Origin: an uncultured Flavobacteriales bacterium
Lineage (GTDB): Bacteria > Bacteroidota > Bacteroidia > Flavobacteriales > Flavobacteriaceae
Assembly (NCBI GenBank): GCA_913009535.1
Contig: CAJVXR010000001.1
Coordinates: forward strand, 1 to 64,000
Direction of reading: 5' to 3'
Length of the DNA: 64,000 bases
Each line of letters begins with the position of its first letter. Positions within the stretch are counted from its first letter, which is position 1. Below are positions 27,609 through 36,239 of the stretch, one piece after another. The notes beneath the pieces were generated by a model, which had not been told where the DNA came from, searched no databases, and saw only the letters and a list, made by a program, of their open reading frames with translations. A program made the translations under genes and the position numbers.

Positions 27609-28109
27609 TTATTTTTTTAATGAGATTGGGTTAATTGCTTCCGTTGTAATGTAAGCTTTAGGATTATTTTTATTTATAATTTTCATAACTTTTTTTAATT
27701 TTTTTCTTGAAACAATACACCAGTAAATTTTAACTGCTCCATCTCTACCTTCACCATTAATAACGGTTACAGCATATCCATTATCTCTTAAAACATCAGC
27801 TAAATCATTAGACTCAACTGGTGTAAATACCTTTATTACCATGCTACCAACGCCAATCACACCTTCTAAATATGAGCCAAGAATTGTGCCAGTAGCAAAC
27901 CCTGCGGCATACCCAGCAATTAATACAGGGTCAGCTATATTTTGTATAACTTTTGAAACAGCAATAATCCATATAGCAGATTCCACTAAACCAATTAAAG
28001 CAGCATGATACGGTTTATTCCTTGAAACAAGCAAAGCTCTTAAGGTACCTAAACTTTGATCTGCTAGTCTAAGTATGAAAATAAAAAGGGTAGAAATTAT
28101 AAGTTCGAT
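27609..28109 (-). CDS. UPF0316/DUF2179 membrane protein with a non-AUG start
   Basis: A YebE/UPF0316-type protein: three N-terminal membrane helices (DUF5698-like; RLADQSLGTLRALLVSR, SAIWIIAVSKVI and AAGFATGTILGSYLEG) followed by a soluble DUF2179 domain (about 95-160, with NGYAVTVINGEGRDG). Its function is unknown. The conserved N-terminal helix lies upstream of the first TTG at 28034, but the frame back to the stop at 28113-28115 holds no ATG, GTG or TTG. Candidates are ATC 28109, ATA 28100 and ATT 28097. ATT overlaps the upstream stop as TAATT, mimicking the TAATG overlaps seen elsewhere here. I give the ATC start (166 residues), which best restores the family N-terminus. A base error in place of ATG is possible. 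Confidence 0.75.
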   Translation of the reverse strand: MELIISTLFIFILRLADQSLGTLRALLVSRNKPYHAALIGLVESAIWIIAVSKVIQNIADPVLIAGYAAGFATGTILGSYLEGVIGVGSMVIKVFTPVESNDLADVLRDNGYAVTVINGEGRDGAVKIYWCIVSRKKLKKVMKIINKNNPKAYITTEAINPISLKK

Positions 28110-28972
28110 AAACTATTTAATGTTAAAAGAATTAATTTATTTATTGTTTCACTAGGTTTTTTACTGTAAGTACCATTTTCCCTGTTTGCTAATATTGCAT
28201 TTAATGAGATCGCTTCATGCCCTAATATTTTTGACATACCGTAGATAATTGCTGTTTCCATTTCTAGGTTAGTTACTCTATCATTGATAAATTGAATTTT
28301 ATTAAGTTGATCAATAAAATCATCATTAGAAGATTGTATTCTGATTGATCTACCCTGACTGCCGTAAAAGCCATTACAAGTTACTGTAACTCCGCTAAAA
28401 TTAGCTATACCATTTAATTTTCCCATTAAGTAATCAGAACAATCAAAGCATAAAGGCAAAAGTTTATTGTTATTGGCTTTATAATTATCTAAAAATTTAT
28501 TTACAGGGTTAAACGTAAGCTCTTGGCTTATTTTATAATTATTAAGAAATCCATCAATATCAATTGCTTTAGAACTAATTAGCAAAGAGTCTATAGGAAT
28601 ATCAGATTGTATTGAACCAGAAGTACCAATTCTTATTAAATTTAGCTTAGTCAGTGAAGATTTAATATTTCTTGTATTAAAATCTATATTAACTAAGGAG
28701 TCTAGTTCATTTAATACTATGTCTATATTACCTGAGCCAATTCCAGTAGACAAAACAGAAAGTCTAGTACTTTTATAAATACCAGTAACAGTTTTAAACT
28801 CTCTATTTTGGACAGTAAATTCAATTGAGCTAAAATACTGAGTAATCAAATCTACTCTTGCTGGATCTCCGACTAGAATAATTGTATTAGATATATTTCC
28901 AGGCTTTAACTTCAAATGGTATACACTACCATCTTCATTAAATATTAGTTCGGATTCTTTTTGCTTTAACAT
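28097..28972 (-). CDS. nucleoside phosphorylase (PNP/UDP family)
   Basis: 291 residues with the uridine/purine nucleoside phosphorylase-1 fold. GDPARV binds phosphate, STGIGSGN and IGTSGSIQ form the ribose/phosphate strand loops, and NLEMETAIIYG contains the Glu-Met-Glu that holds ribose hydroxyls. It probably splits uridine or a related nucleoside into base and ribose 1-phosphate for salvage; the base preference is uncertain. It follows the SUI1 gene by 9 bases and its stop codon lies within the candidate start region of the UPF0316 gene, suggesting coupled translation. Confidence 0.85.
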   Translation of the reverse strand: MLKQKESELIFNEDGSVYHLKLKPGNISNTIILVGDPARVDLITQYFSSIEFTVQNREFKTVTGIYKSTRLSVLSTGIGSGNIDIVLNELDSLVNIDFNTRNIKSSLTKLNLIRIGTSGSIQSDIPIDSLLISSKAIDIDGFLNNYKISQELTFNPVNKFLDNYKANNNKLLPLCFDCSDYLMGKLNGIANFSGVTVTCNGFYGSQGRSIRIQSSNDDFIDQLNKIQFINDRVTNLEMETAIIYGMSKILGHEAISLNAILANRENGTYSKKPSETINKLILLTLNSLSNL

Positions 28973-28981
28973 ATTTTAATT

Positions 28982-29305
28982 TTATCCTCCGACTCTCTTT
29001 GTTTCGAAACCTTTAGAATTTAATATTTTCATAATTTTGTCTCTGTAATCTCCTTGAATTATAATGTAATTTTCTTTTACTGAACCACCAACGCTTAGAG
29101 ATTTTTTCAGATCTTTAGCAATAGTCTTTAATTCACTATTATTAATCTTGAAGTTTTCTAAAATAGTAATCGGCTTACCTTTTCTTTTTTCATACTTACA
29201 TATAATCGGCTCATCTTGATATTTTTTATTTTTATCAGTAGAATAAATAGTATCAGTTAACTTATGTTCTGGAAAAAGGTTTTTTAATTGATCTTGTAAA
29301 TCCAT
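28982..29305 (-). CDS. SUI1/eIF1-like translation factor (YciH family)
   Basis: A 107-residue protein with a C-terminal SUI1 domain: KRKGKPITILENF (about 41-53), a central helix, LSVGGSVKENYIIIQGD (70-86) and the closing KGFETKRVGG. Bacterial YciH proteins resemble eIF1 and are thought to influence start-codon selection by the 30S subunit. This is notable in a window with many non-AUG starts, but no causal link is shown. Its ATG overlaps the stop of the upstream oxygenase gene (TAATG at 29303-29307). Confidence 0.88.
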   Translation of the reverse strand: MDLQDQLKNLFPEHKLTDTIYSTDKNKKYQDEPIICKYEKRKGKPITILENFKINNSELKTIAKDLKKSLSVGGSVKENYIIIQGDYRDKIMKILNSKGFETKRVGG

Positions 29306-30261
29306 TACTTTTTTAGCATACCTAGTTCAACTAACCTTTCATTTAAAAACTCTCCAGCTGTTATATCCTCAAATGATTTAGGATTATTCTCGTCAATACA
29401 AGATTCAAGAACATCTAACTTCATATCACTTATTGGGTGCATGAAAAACGGAATAGAATATCTGGATTTTTTCATTAACTCTTTCGAAGGGTTAACAACA
29501 CGGTGTACGGTGGATTTTAATTTATTATTAGTATGTCTAGAAAGCATGTCTCCAACGTTAATCATTAATTGATCTTTTGATGCAATAGCATCAATCCACT
29601 CACCTTTATTGTTTTTTACCTGTAAACCTCTTCCTTGAGCTCCCATTAATAAAGTGATTAGGTTTATATCTCCGTGTGCTGCAGCTCTAACTGCATCTTT
29701 AGGTTTGTCTAAAATTGGAGGGTAGTGAATTGGTCTTAGTATAGAATTACCATTAGTAAGATATTGATCAAAATAAAACTCGTCTAACTCTAAGTATAAT
29801 GCTAAAGCTCTAAGGACATATTTAGCAGTTTTTTCTAATAACTTATAGGTTTGTTTACCCACAATATTAAATTCATTATTTTCAGAAATTTCAACATTCA
29901 AAGGATATTCTTTTAAAAGTTTGTCATTTCCTTCAACATATTGACCAAAATGCCAAAACTCTTTTAAATCTCCATGCTTACTTCCTTTAGCCGATTCTTT
30001 TCCAAAGGAAACATAGCCTCTTTGTCCTGAAATACCAGGTATTTCATATTTATTTTTAGTTTTCTGTGGTAAATCAAAAAAGGATTTAATTTCTTTATAT
30101 AATTTCTCATTAAATTCAGAATTAAGGAAATGTCCATTTAAGGCAACAAAACCTATTTCTTCAAAAGCTTTACCTATAGATTTAACAAATTCATTTTTTT
30201 TATTTATGTCTACAGAAAGAAAATCTGTAAGATCTACACTGGGAATTCTATTTGTTTGCAT
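29305..30261 (-). CDS. isopenicillin N synthase-like 2-oxoglutarate/Fe(II) dioxygenase
   Basis: 318 residues. The N-terminal DIOX_N part includes a GFVALNGH stretch; the C-terminal double-stranded beta-helix has the iron triad H196-x-D198 (AAHGDINLITLL) and H253 (TVHRVVNP) and the R267-x-S269 pair that binds the 2-oxoglutarate carboxylate in this superfamily. The presence of the RxS motif suggests a 2OG-dependent oxygenase rather than an oxidase like ACC oxidase. Its substrate is unknown; no biosynthetic cluster surrounds it. It heads the four-gene minus-strand unit down to UPF0316. Confidence 0.88.
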   Translation of the reverse strand: MQTNRIPSVDLTDFLSVDINKKNEFVKSIGKAFEEIGFVALNGHFLNSEFNEKLYKEIKSFFDLPQKTKNKYEIPGISGQRGYVSFGKESAKGSKHGDLKEFWHFGQYVEGNDKLLKEYPLNVEISENNEFNIVGKQTYKLLEKTAKYVLRALALYLELDEFYFDQYLTNGNSILRPIHYPPILDKPKDAVRAAAHGDINLITLLMGAQGRGLQVKNNKGEWIDAIASKDQLMINVGDMLSRHTNNKLKSTVHRVVNPSKELMKKSRYSIPFFMHPISDMKLDVLESCIDENNPKSFEDITAGEFLNERLVELGMLKK

Positions 30262-30296
30262 ATAATTAAAATTTAAAATACAACTTTTTTGTAATA

Positions 30297-30323
30297 GTTA
30301 ATAAAGTTAATAAAGTTAATTAA
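30297..30323. repeat. three tandem copies of a 9-base unit
   Basis: Two exact GTTAATAAA units (30297-30305, 30306-30314) and a third variant GTTAATTAA (30315-30323) lie in the gap between the oxygenase and the E1 gene. It is probably simple AT-rich slippage, but it lies where both divergent promoters must be. Confidence 0.6.
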
Positions 30324-30380
30324 AAATTAGGCTTGTTAGAATTTTATATTTTATATTTTTATTCAAAATTTATATATTTT

Positions 30381-32357
30381 ATGTTGTTTAAAACAGGTGG
30401 TATTAAAACATTAAAATTAGTTGAGTTATATACCGCTATGATGAAATCTAGACTTATTGAAGAAAAAATGTTAATTCTTCTTAGACAAGGAAAAATATCC
30501 AAGTGGTTTTCTGGAATAGGTCAAGAAGCTATTTCAATAGGAGTAACAAACGCTTTAAATGACGATGAGTATATATTGCCAATGCACCGTAATCTGGGTG
30601 TATTTACATCAAGAAATATACCTTTATCAAAATTATTTAGTCAATGGCAAGGTAAAGCTTCCGGATTCACAAAAGGAAGAGACCGATCTTTTCACTTTGG
30701 AACAAAAGAATTTCATATAGTTGGGATGATATCTCATTTAGGCCCTCAAATGGGTGTTGCTGATGGTATTGCATTACATCAACTAATTAATAAGAAAAAT
30801 AAAGTTACAGCGGTATTTACAGGTGATGGTGGTACTAGTGAGGGAGATTTTCATGAAGCATTGAATGTTGCTTCAGTATGGAATCTACCTGTACTTTTTT
30901 GTATTGAAAATAATGGCTATGGATTATCTACTTCAATCGAAGAGCAGTATAATTGTGTCAATCTAGCCGATAGAGGAGTGGGTTACGGAATGGAATCTCA
31001 CATAATTGATGGTAATAACATAACTGAAGTTTACACAAAAATATCAGAAATATCTGCAGATATTAGAAAAAAACCAAGACCTGTTTTAATAGAATTTAAA
31101 ACTTTTAGAATTAGAGGACACGAAGAAGCTAGTGGGGTAAAGTATGTTCCTAAAGATCTCATTGATACATGGGCGAAAAAAGATCCTATTGCTAACTTTG
31201 AAAATTTTCTTCTTGAAAATGAGTTAATTAACGTTGGAGATATTAAATCCATAAAAGAAATATTAAACAAAGAAATTAACGATAATTTAGAAATTGCATA
31301 CAATGAAGATTATCCAATTGCAAATGTGGAATTTGAATTATCAGATGTTTTCAAAAAGTTTGAATTCAATCATATACTTCCTTCAAAAGAAACTAAACAC
31401 ATAAGATTAGTGGATGCTATTTCAGAAGGCTTAGATGAAGCTATGAAAAAAAATGACTCATTAGTTATAATGGGACAAGATATTGCAGAATATGGCGGTG
31501 TATTTAAAATTACGGAGGGCTTTGTTAAAAAGTATGGTAAAGATAGAGTAAGAAACACTCCTATATGCGAATCTTCTATAATTGAAGTTGCTATGGGTTT
31601 ATCCATTTGTAATACAAAATCTGTAGTAGAATTACAATTTGGAGACTTTATAACTTCTGGTTTTAATCCAGTAGTTAATTATCTCGCTAAATCTTATTAT
31701 AGATGGGGGCAAAACGCAGATGTTGTATTAAGAATGCCTTGTGGAGCAGGAGTAGGAGCAGGTCCTTTTCATTCTCAAACAAACGAAGCTTGGTTTACTA
31801 AAACGCCAGGTTTAAAGGTTGTTTATCCTGCTTTTCCAGCAGATGCAAAAGGGCTTCTGACAGCGTCAATAGAAGATCCAAACCCTGTTTTATTTTTTGA
31901 GCATAAGGCATTGTATAGAAGTATTCGTCAAGATGTACCTGTCGATTATTACAATATACCTATTGGAAAAGCTTGCAGTTTAATGACCGGTAGTGATTTA
32001 ACTATAATTACCTACGGAGCGCCAGTACATAAAGCTTTAGATATAGTAAAAAGTAGGGATACATATTCTTTTGATTTAATTGATCTGAGAACTTTGTGCC
32101 CTTTAGATAAAGATGCTATAATTAATTCAGTTAAAAAGACTGGAAAGGCCATTATACTACAAGAAGATTCCATGTTTGGAGGTTTAGCTTCTGAGATATC
32201 TTCAATTATAATGGAGAATTGCTTTGAGTATTTGGATGCACCTGTAATAAGAGTAGCCAGTTTAGATACTCCAATACCATTTGAAAAAAGTTTAGAAGAT
32301 CAATACTTACCTTATGACAGGTTTGAGGCGGAATTAGACAAACTCCTTGAGTATTAA
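30381..32357 (+). CDS. 2-oxoacid (branched-chain type) dehydrogenase E1, fused alpha and beta subunits
   Basis: 658 residues. The alpha half (1 to about 315) has the thiamine-diphosphate motif GDGGTSEGD starting at 148 and ending in ENNGYGLST; the beta half (about 330-658) has GQDIAEYGGVF and PLDKDAI and the C-terminal fold typical of transketolase-like E1 beta. It decarboxylates 2-oxoacids (probably branched-chain ones) and loads the acyl group on the lipoyl arm of E2. No E2 or E3 gene is adjacent. ATG 30381 is preferred; the frame opens earlier at TTG 30333 but with an unconserved aromatic stretch. Its stop overlaps the next start as TAATG. Confidence 0.92.
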   Translation: MLFKTGGIKTLKLVELYTAMMKSRLIEEKMLILLRQGKISKWFSGIGQEAISIGVTNALNDDEYILPMHRNLGVFTSRNIPLSKLFSQWQGKASGFTKGRDRSFHFGTKEFHIVGMISHLGPQMGVADGIALHQLINKKNKVTAVFTGDGGTSEGDFHEALNVASVWNLPVLFCIENNGYGLSTSIEEQYNCVNLADRGVGYGMESHIIDGNNITEVYTKISEISADIRKKPRPVLIEFKTFRIRGHEEASGVKYVPKDLIDTWAKKDPIANFENFLLENELINVGDIKSIKEILNKEINDNLEIAYNEDYPIANVEFELSDVFKKFEFNHILPSKETKHIRLVDAISEGLDEAMKKNDSLVIMGQDIAEYGGVFKITEGFVKKYGKDRVRNTPICESSIIEVAMGLSICNTKSVVELQFGDFITSGFNPVVNYLAKSYYRWGQNADVVLRMPCGAGVGAGPFHSQTNEAWFTKTPGLKVVYPAFPADAKGLLTASIEDPNPVLFFEHKALYRSIRQDVPVDYYNIPIGKACSLMTGSDLTIITYGAPVHKALDIVKSRDTYSFDLIDLRTLCPLDKDAIINSVKKTGKAIILQEDSMFGGLASEISSIIMENCFEYLDAPVIRVASLDTPIPFEKSLEDQYLPYDRFEAELDKLLEY

Positions 32358-32578
32358 TGTTACAGGACAAACAAATACTAATAGATTTATCTAAAATGAA
32401 AATGCCTTTTGGTAAATACAAGGGTAGATATTTAATTGATTTGCCCGAACATTATATAGTTTGGTATAAAAATAAGGGATTTCCATCTGGTAAAATCGGA
32501 AAACAACTTGAACTTGTTTATGAACTTCAATTAAACGGACTTGAAGATATTGTTAGAGAGGTCAGGAGAAGATATTAA
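32357..32578 (+). CDS. small DUF3820-type protein
   Basis: 73 residues with the family core KMPFGKYKGRYLIDLPEHY (14-32), also seen in putative quorum-sensing-regulated VF0530-like and exonuclease-associated small domains. It is basic, soluble and probably nucleic-acid binding, although no activity is proven. Its ATG overlaps the E1 stop, so translation is coupled despite no obvious functional link. Confidence 0.85.
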   Translation: MLQDKQILIDLSKMKMPFGKYKGRYLIDLPEHYIVWYKNKGFPSGKIGKQLELVYELQLNGLEDIVREVRRRY

Positions 32579-32606
32579 TATTTAATTAAATTAAAAAAAA
32601 CAGATA

Positions 32607-32840
32607 ATGGATGCATTATTATTAGATATAGAATTGACTGAGTGGGTAGGTTATTTAGCAATGACAGTTTTACTTGTGTCATTTATGATGAAAAACGTAA
32701 TTAAACTTAGAATAATCAACAGCGTTGGTTGTTTGTTTTTTGTAATATATGGCTTAATGATTTCTCAATATCCCATTGTTATAACTAACCTTGCTATTAT
32801 ATTAATTAACCTATATTATTTACTTTTAAAAAAAGATTAG
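32607..32840 (+). CDS. small three-helix membrane protein, YgjV-like
   Basis: 77 residues with three predicted membrane helices: about 11-28 (WVGYLAMTVLLVSFMM), 37-52 and 55-73 (IVITNLAIILINLYYLLL), ending KKD. The pattern resembles half of the inner-membrane YgjV family (Imp-YgjV). From memory, similar flavobacterial proteins are sometimes labelled uroporphyrinogen decarboxylase, which a protein of this size and hydrophobicity cannot be. Function unknown. It follows the DUF3820 gene by 28 bases and converges on the dipeptidase with a 14-base gap. Confidence 0.75.
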   Translation: MDALLLDIELTEWVGYLAMTVLLVSFMMKNVIKLRIINSVGCLFFVIYGLMISQYPIVITNLAIILINLYYLLLKKD

Positions 32841-32854
32841 TATCTCTAAGTTAA

Positions 32855-33982
32855 TTATAACCTTTGAAGTTGATTTGAAATCAAAGTGACTTCATCTAAA
32901 ACTCTAAGTAAATTTCCTGACCATAATTTCTCTATTTCTATCTCAGTATAATTTCTTTTTACTAATTCTAAAGTTACATTAAATGTTTCTGAAGCATCAC
33001 TCCAACCTTCAATACCGCCCCCTCCGTCAAAGTCACTACTTATTCCAACATGGTTAATACCCATTGAATTGACTAAATAATCAATATGGTCAACAAAATC
33101 AGACACATCTACTTTTTGAGTATTGCTTACTTTTACCTTTTCAGAATTTAAGTAAGATTTAAATGCGACTGTTTGAACTACTCCACCATTTTCTTTTATC
33201 CAACCTAGCTGCTCATCATCTAAATTTCTACTATGATTACATAATGTTCTTGCGGATGAGTGAGAGGCAATAACTGGTGCTTTACTTAAACTTATCATTT
33301 GTTTAATAGCTTTTTTAGATGGATGAGAGATATCTATCATCATTCCTAGTTTATTCATTTCTTTAATTACTTCAATACCAAGTTGGCTAAGTCCATTGTG
33401 TAAATAAACTCCATCGGACTCACCAGTATTACTGTCACTTAGTTGACTATGCCCATTATGAGCTAATGACATGTAACGTGCTCCCATATCATAAAATTTT
33501 TGAACATTTGCAATATCTGTACCGATTGGATAGCCATTTTCAACTCCAATCATAGCAACTTTTTTTCCAGTAATATGAATTTTCCTCACATCATCAGATG
33601 TAAGTGCTAACCCAATTCTATCAGGTGCATAGAAATTAACTAAATTATGAATAGCCTCAAATTTAGATACTGCATTATCATAAGCAATTTTATACCCTTT
33701 TTTAGTTAAGTCTCCTTGACCTGTATATACTACAAACCAAGCTACATCTAACCCACCAGATTCCATTTTTGGAATATTACATTGTGTGTTTAAATTTTGA
33801 GAATAATTTATAGAGTCTGTGAAATTTTTAACATCTATATCACAGTGAGTATCAAGAGTTATAATATTGTCATGTATTGTTTTTGCTTTCTCTAAAAGAT
33901 TATTGTTATCATTTTTGACTTTTAAAAGATAAACAACTATAATAATAACTATTAAAATAGCGGCTTTAATATAAGAGTTCAT
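32855..33982 (-). CDS. membrane dipeptidase (peptidase family M19)
   Basis: 375 residues with an N-terminal membrane anchor or uncleaved signal (about 6-20). The M19 binuclear zinc site is recognisable: H46-x-D48 in LDTHCDID, a Glu in GVENGYPIG, then His residues in SLAHNGHSQL and IDISHPS/IASHSSAR, and the C-terminal HVGISSDFDGGGG. Such renal-dipeptidase-like enzymes hydrolyse a broad set of dipeptides in the periplasm and may serve peptide scavenging. Single-gene unit, divergent from the helicase. Confidence 0.92.
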   Translation of the reverse strand: MNSYIKAAILIVIIIVVYLLKVKNDNNNLLEKAKTIHDNIITLDTHCDIDVKNFTDSINYSQNLNTQCNIPKMESGGLDVAWFVVYTGQGDLTKKGYKIAYDNAVSKFEAIHNLVNFYAPDRIGLALTSDDVRKIHITGKKVAMIGVENGYPIGTDIANVQKFYDMGARYMSLAHNGHSQLSDSNTGESDGVYLHNGLSQLGIEVIKEMNKLGMMIDISHPSKKAIKQMISLSKAPVIASHSSARTLCNHSRNLDDEQLGWIKENGGVVQTVAFKSYLNSEKVKVSNTQKVDVSDFVDHIDYLVNSMGINHVGISSDFDGGGGIEGWSDASETFNVTLELVKRNYTEIEIEKLWSGNLLRVLDEVTLISNQLQRL

Positions 33983-34029
33983 AAGTAAGTGTTTTACTAT
34001 AAAAATATAAAATAAATAATGTTTTATAG

Positions 34030-34059
34030 TTGAAAAACTAACTAAAGTTGGTATTTTTG
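34030..34059 (+). promoter_or_regulatory. strong Bacteroidota-type promoter of the helicase gene
   Basis: TTG (34030-34032), 19 bases, then TATTTTTG (34052-34059) is a near-ideal TTG-N17-23-TAnnTTTG promoter. Transcription should start near 34064, about 14 bases before the ATG at 34078. A 6-base dyad, GTTGGT (34047-34052) and ACCAAC (34063-34068), brackets the -7 box and could be an operator. Confidence 0.6.
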
Positions 34060-34077
34060 CCCACCAACATTTTTCAA

Positions 34078-35619
34078 ATGATAATTACTTTAAACGAGAA
34101 AGAAGAAAGAAAAGCTGATAAAAGTCTTTATAGTTATCAGAAAGGAGCCATCGATAAAATTTTTGATAGTTTTGAAAACTCTAGGGAAGATTATCACTTA
34201 TTATATCAATTACCAACTGGTGGGGGTAAAACAGTTATTTTCTCAGAAATTGTTAGACAATACCTTTCTAATCATGACAAAAAAGTATTAGTCATGACTC
34301 ACAGAATAGAGTTATGTAAACAAACTTCAAAAGTATTATCTGAATTTGGTGTGGATAATAAAATTATTGACAGTAAGGCTAATTTGGAAGATCAATCTAA
34401 GTACTCATGCTTTGTTGCTATGGTTGAGACCTTAAATAACAGGTTAAATGATGGTAAGCTGGATATTTCTGGAATTGGTTTAGTAATAATTGATGAAGCT
34501 CACTATAATTCATTTACTAAATTATTCAAGTTTTTTAGTAATTCGTTTATACTAGGAGTCACAGCAACTCCATTAAGTTCTAATATTGAGCTACCAATGA
34601 CAGACAACTATGATGAGCTGATAGTAGGGGAGTCCATTCAAGATTTAATAAAAAACGAATTTTTAGCAAATGCTAATATGTATTCATTTAATGTAGGGTT
34701 AACCTCATTAATTATTGGTGCAAATGGTGATTATACAGTAAAGTCATCTGAGGATCTGTATACTAATAACGATATGCTCTCTAAGTTACTAGTATCCTAT
34801 GAAGAGAAATGTAAAGGTTTAAAGACCTTGATTTTTAATAATGGTATAAACACATCACTAATTGTTTATGACATGTTTAAAACAGCTGGTTATGATGTAG
34901 CTCATTTGGACAATACTGCATCTAAAAAAGAAAGAGCTAGAATCTTAAATTGGTTTAAAGTGACTCCTGGAGCAATTCTAACTTCAGTTAGTATACTTAC
35001 CACAGGTTTTGATGAACCAACTGTTGAGTCAATAATACTAAATAGAGCAACTAAATCTCTTACATTATATTATCAAATGATCGGTAGGGGTTCAAGGATA
35101 TTAAAAAACAAATCACATTTTAATGTAATTGACTTAGGAAATAATTTTCATAGGTTTGGTGAATGGGGAATTGACCTAGATTGGCAAAGAATCTTTAAAT
35201 CTCCCAATTATTACCTTGACAGTATTATTACGGATGAAGAAATAGAAAGTAACTTTAGGTATGAAATGCCAGAAGAACTAAGATTAGAATTTTCAAATTC
35301 AAAAGAGGTTTACTTTGATGTTAATAAAACTTACGTAGAGTCTATTAGAACAGGAGAGTCCTCTAAAGTGGTTTTAGAAAGATCAATAAGTCAGCATGCT
35401 AAAATATGTATTGAAAATAGTGAAGATATTTTTGATGCATTAATTTTATCTAAAAAATTGAATGATGATATAGATTTTAGGATAAATAGATACTCTAAAT
35501 GTATAAGTAAGAGCACACATAACTTTTTAGACTGGTTAACTGATGATTATAAAAAAAGATTAAGGTCTTACTTAAGAGAGAATTTTGATAAAATTAGAGA
35601 GACTGTTTCAGTTAGTTAA
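34078..35619 (+). CDS. SF2 DEAD/DEAH helicase, RadD-like
   Basis: 513 residues. Motif I LPTGGGKT (45-52), motif II DEAH (139-142), motif III TATPL, then the second RecA domain with LTTGFDEPTVES and motif VI YYQMIGRGSR. The order and the RadD/YejH-like wording of the last motifs suggest a DNA-repair or branched-DNA helicase rather than an RNA helicase. The C-terminal 130 residues have no motif I recognise; no zinc ribbon is visible. ATG 34078 is chosen because the earlier TTG (34048) lies inside the promoter. No restriction or defence partner genes are adjacent. Confidence 0.85.
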   Translation: MIITLNEKEERKADKSLYSYQKGAIDKIFDSFENSREDYHLLYQLPTGGGKTVIFSEIVRQYLSNHDKKVLVMTHRIELCKQTSKVLSEFGVDNKIIDSKANLEDQSKYSCFVAMVETLNNRLNDGKLDISGIGLVIIDEAHYNSFTKLFKFFSNSFILGVTATPLSSNIELPMTDNYDELIVGESIQDLIKNEFLANANMYSFNVGLTSLIIGANGDYTVKSSEDLYTNNDMLSKLLVSYEEKCKGLKTLIFNNGINTSLIVYDMFKTAGYDVAHLDNTASKKERARILNWFKVTPGAILTSVSILTTGFDEPTVESIILNRATKSLTLYYQMIGRGSRILKNKSHFNVIDLGNNFHRFGEWGIDLDWQRIFKSPNYYLDSIITDEEIESNFRYEMPEELRLEFSNSKEVYFDVNKTYVESIRTGESSKVVLERSISQHAKICIENSEDIFDALILSKKLNDDIDFRINRYSKCISKSTHNFLDWLTDDYKKRLRSYLRENFDKIRETVSVS

Positions 35620-35708
35620 TTTTAATTATATTTATTATAATATTTTTTATTAAAAAAAAGTTTTAAGTAAACAAATAAGCCCACATATTAATATCTAAAT
35701 TTAAAATT

Positions 35709-36152
35709 ATGAATAAGAATAACATTAAAACGTCCATAATAGGTTTTGTAATTGCCTTTTCTTTATCATCTTGCGCAAACAAAAACGCCCCTAAAGTAAT
35801 AGAAATTACTACTACACCAGAAATACAACTTACAAGCGAAATAAAAAGTGATATAACTTTTGGAGTTCGAGGTAATTGTGGCATGTGTAAGTCTACTATA
35901 GAAACAGCAGCTATGTCTGTTGATGGTGTTGATAACGCTAGTTGGTCTACAGAATCTAAGTTAATTAACATAAATATTAATTCAGATGTTAATGACGCTA
36001 TGCTAAATAATATTCATGTAGCAATTGCTAAGTCTGGTTATGACACTGAACTAAGTTTAGCTGTTATCGAAGATTATAACAAATTACCAATGTGTTGTAA
36101 ATATGATAGAGAGATGATTATTTCTGTAAATAGTAATGATATTGCTCAATAA
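35709..36152 (+). CDS. heavy-metal-associated (HMA) domain lipoprotein
   Basis: 147 residues. The signal FSLSSC places the lipid-attachment Cys at 22. Residues about 47-115 form an HMA (MerP/CopZ-like) fold with metal motif C57-G-M-C60 at the start of helix 1. A further C-terminal MCCKYD adds two adjacent Cys that could form a second metal or redox site. It is thus a membrane-anchored periplasmic metal-binding protein, perhaps delivering copper or zinc to an efflux system, although no efflux pump genes are adjacent. It stands alone between the helicase and the channel gene. Confidence 0.88.
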   Translation: MNKNNIKTSIIGFVIAFSLSSCANKNAPKVIEITTTPEIQLTSEIKSDITFGVRGNCGMCKSTIETAAMSVDGVDNASWSTESKLINININSDVNDAMLNNIHVAIAKSGYDTELSLAVIEDYNKLPMCCKYDREMIISVNSNDIAQ

Positions 36153-36239
36153 CTATATAATACATCAATTTTAACATACGTTAATTTGTCCTATAATTTA
36201 TATTATGTAAAATAGGATTTATTACAATATCGATCTAAT

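Noticed and set aside
30333..30380. TTG start giving 16 extra residues on the E1 fusion
   Set aside because: The extra aromatic-rich stretch is not like the family, and ATG 30381 suits the normal N-terminus.
34078..35619. Defence island or restriction system around the helicase
   Set aside because: Neighbours are a dipeptidase, an HMA lipoprotein and a channel; no methylase, nuclease or other defence gene is near.
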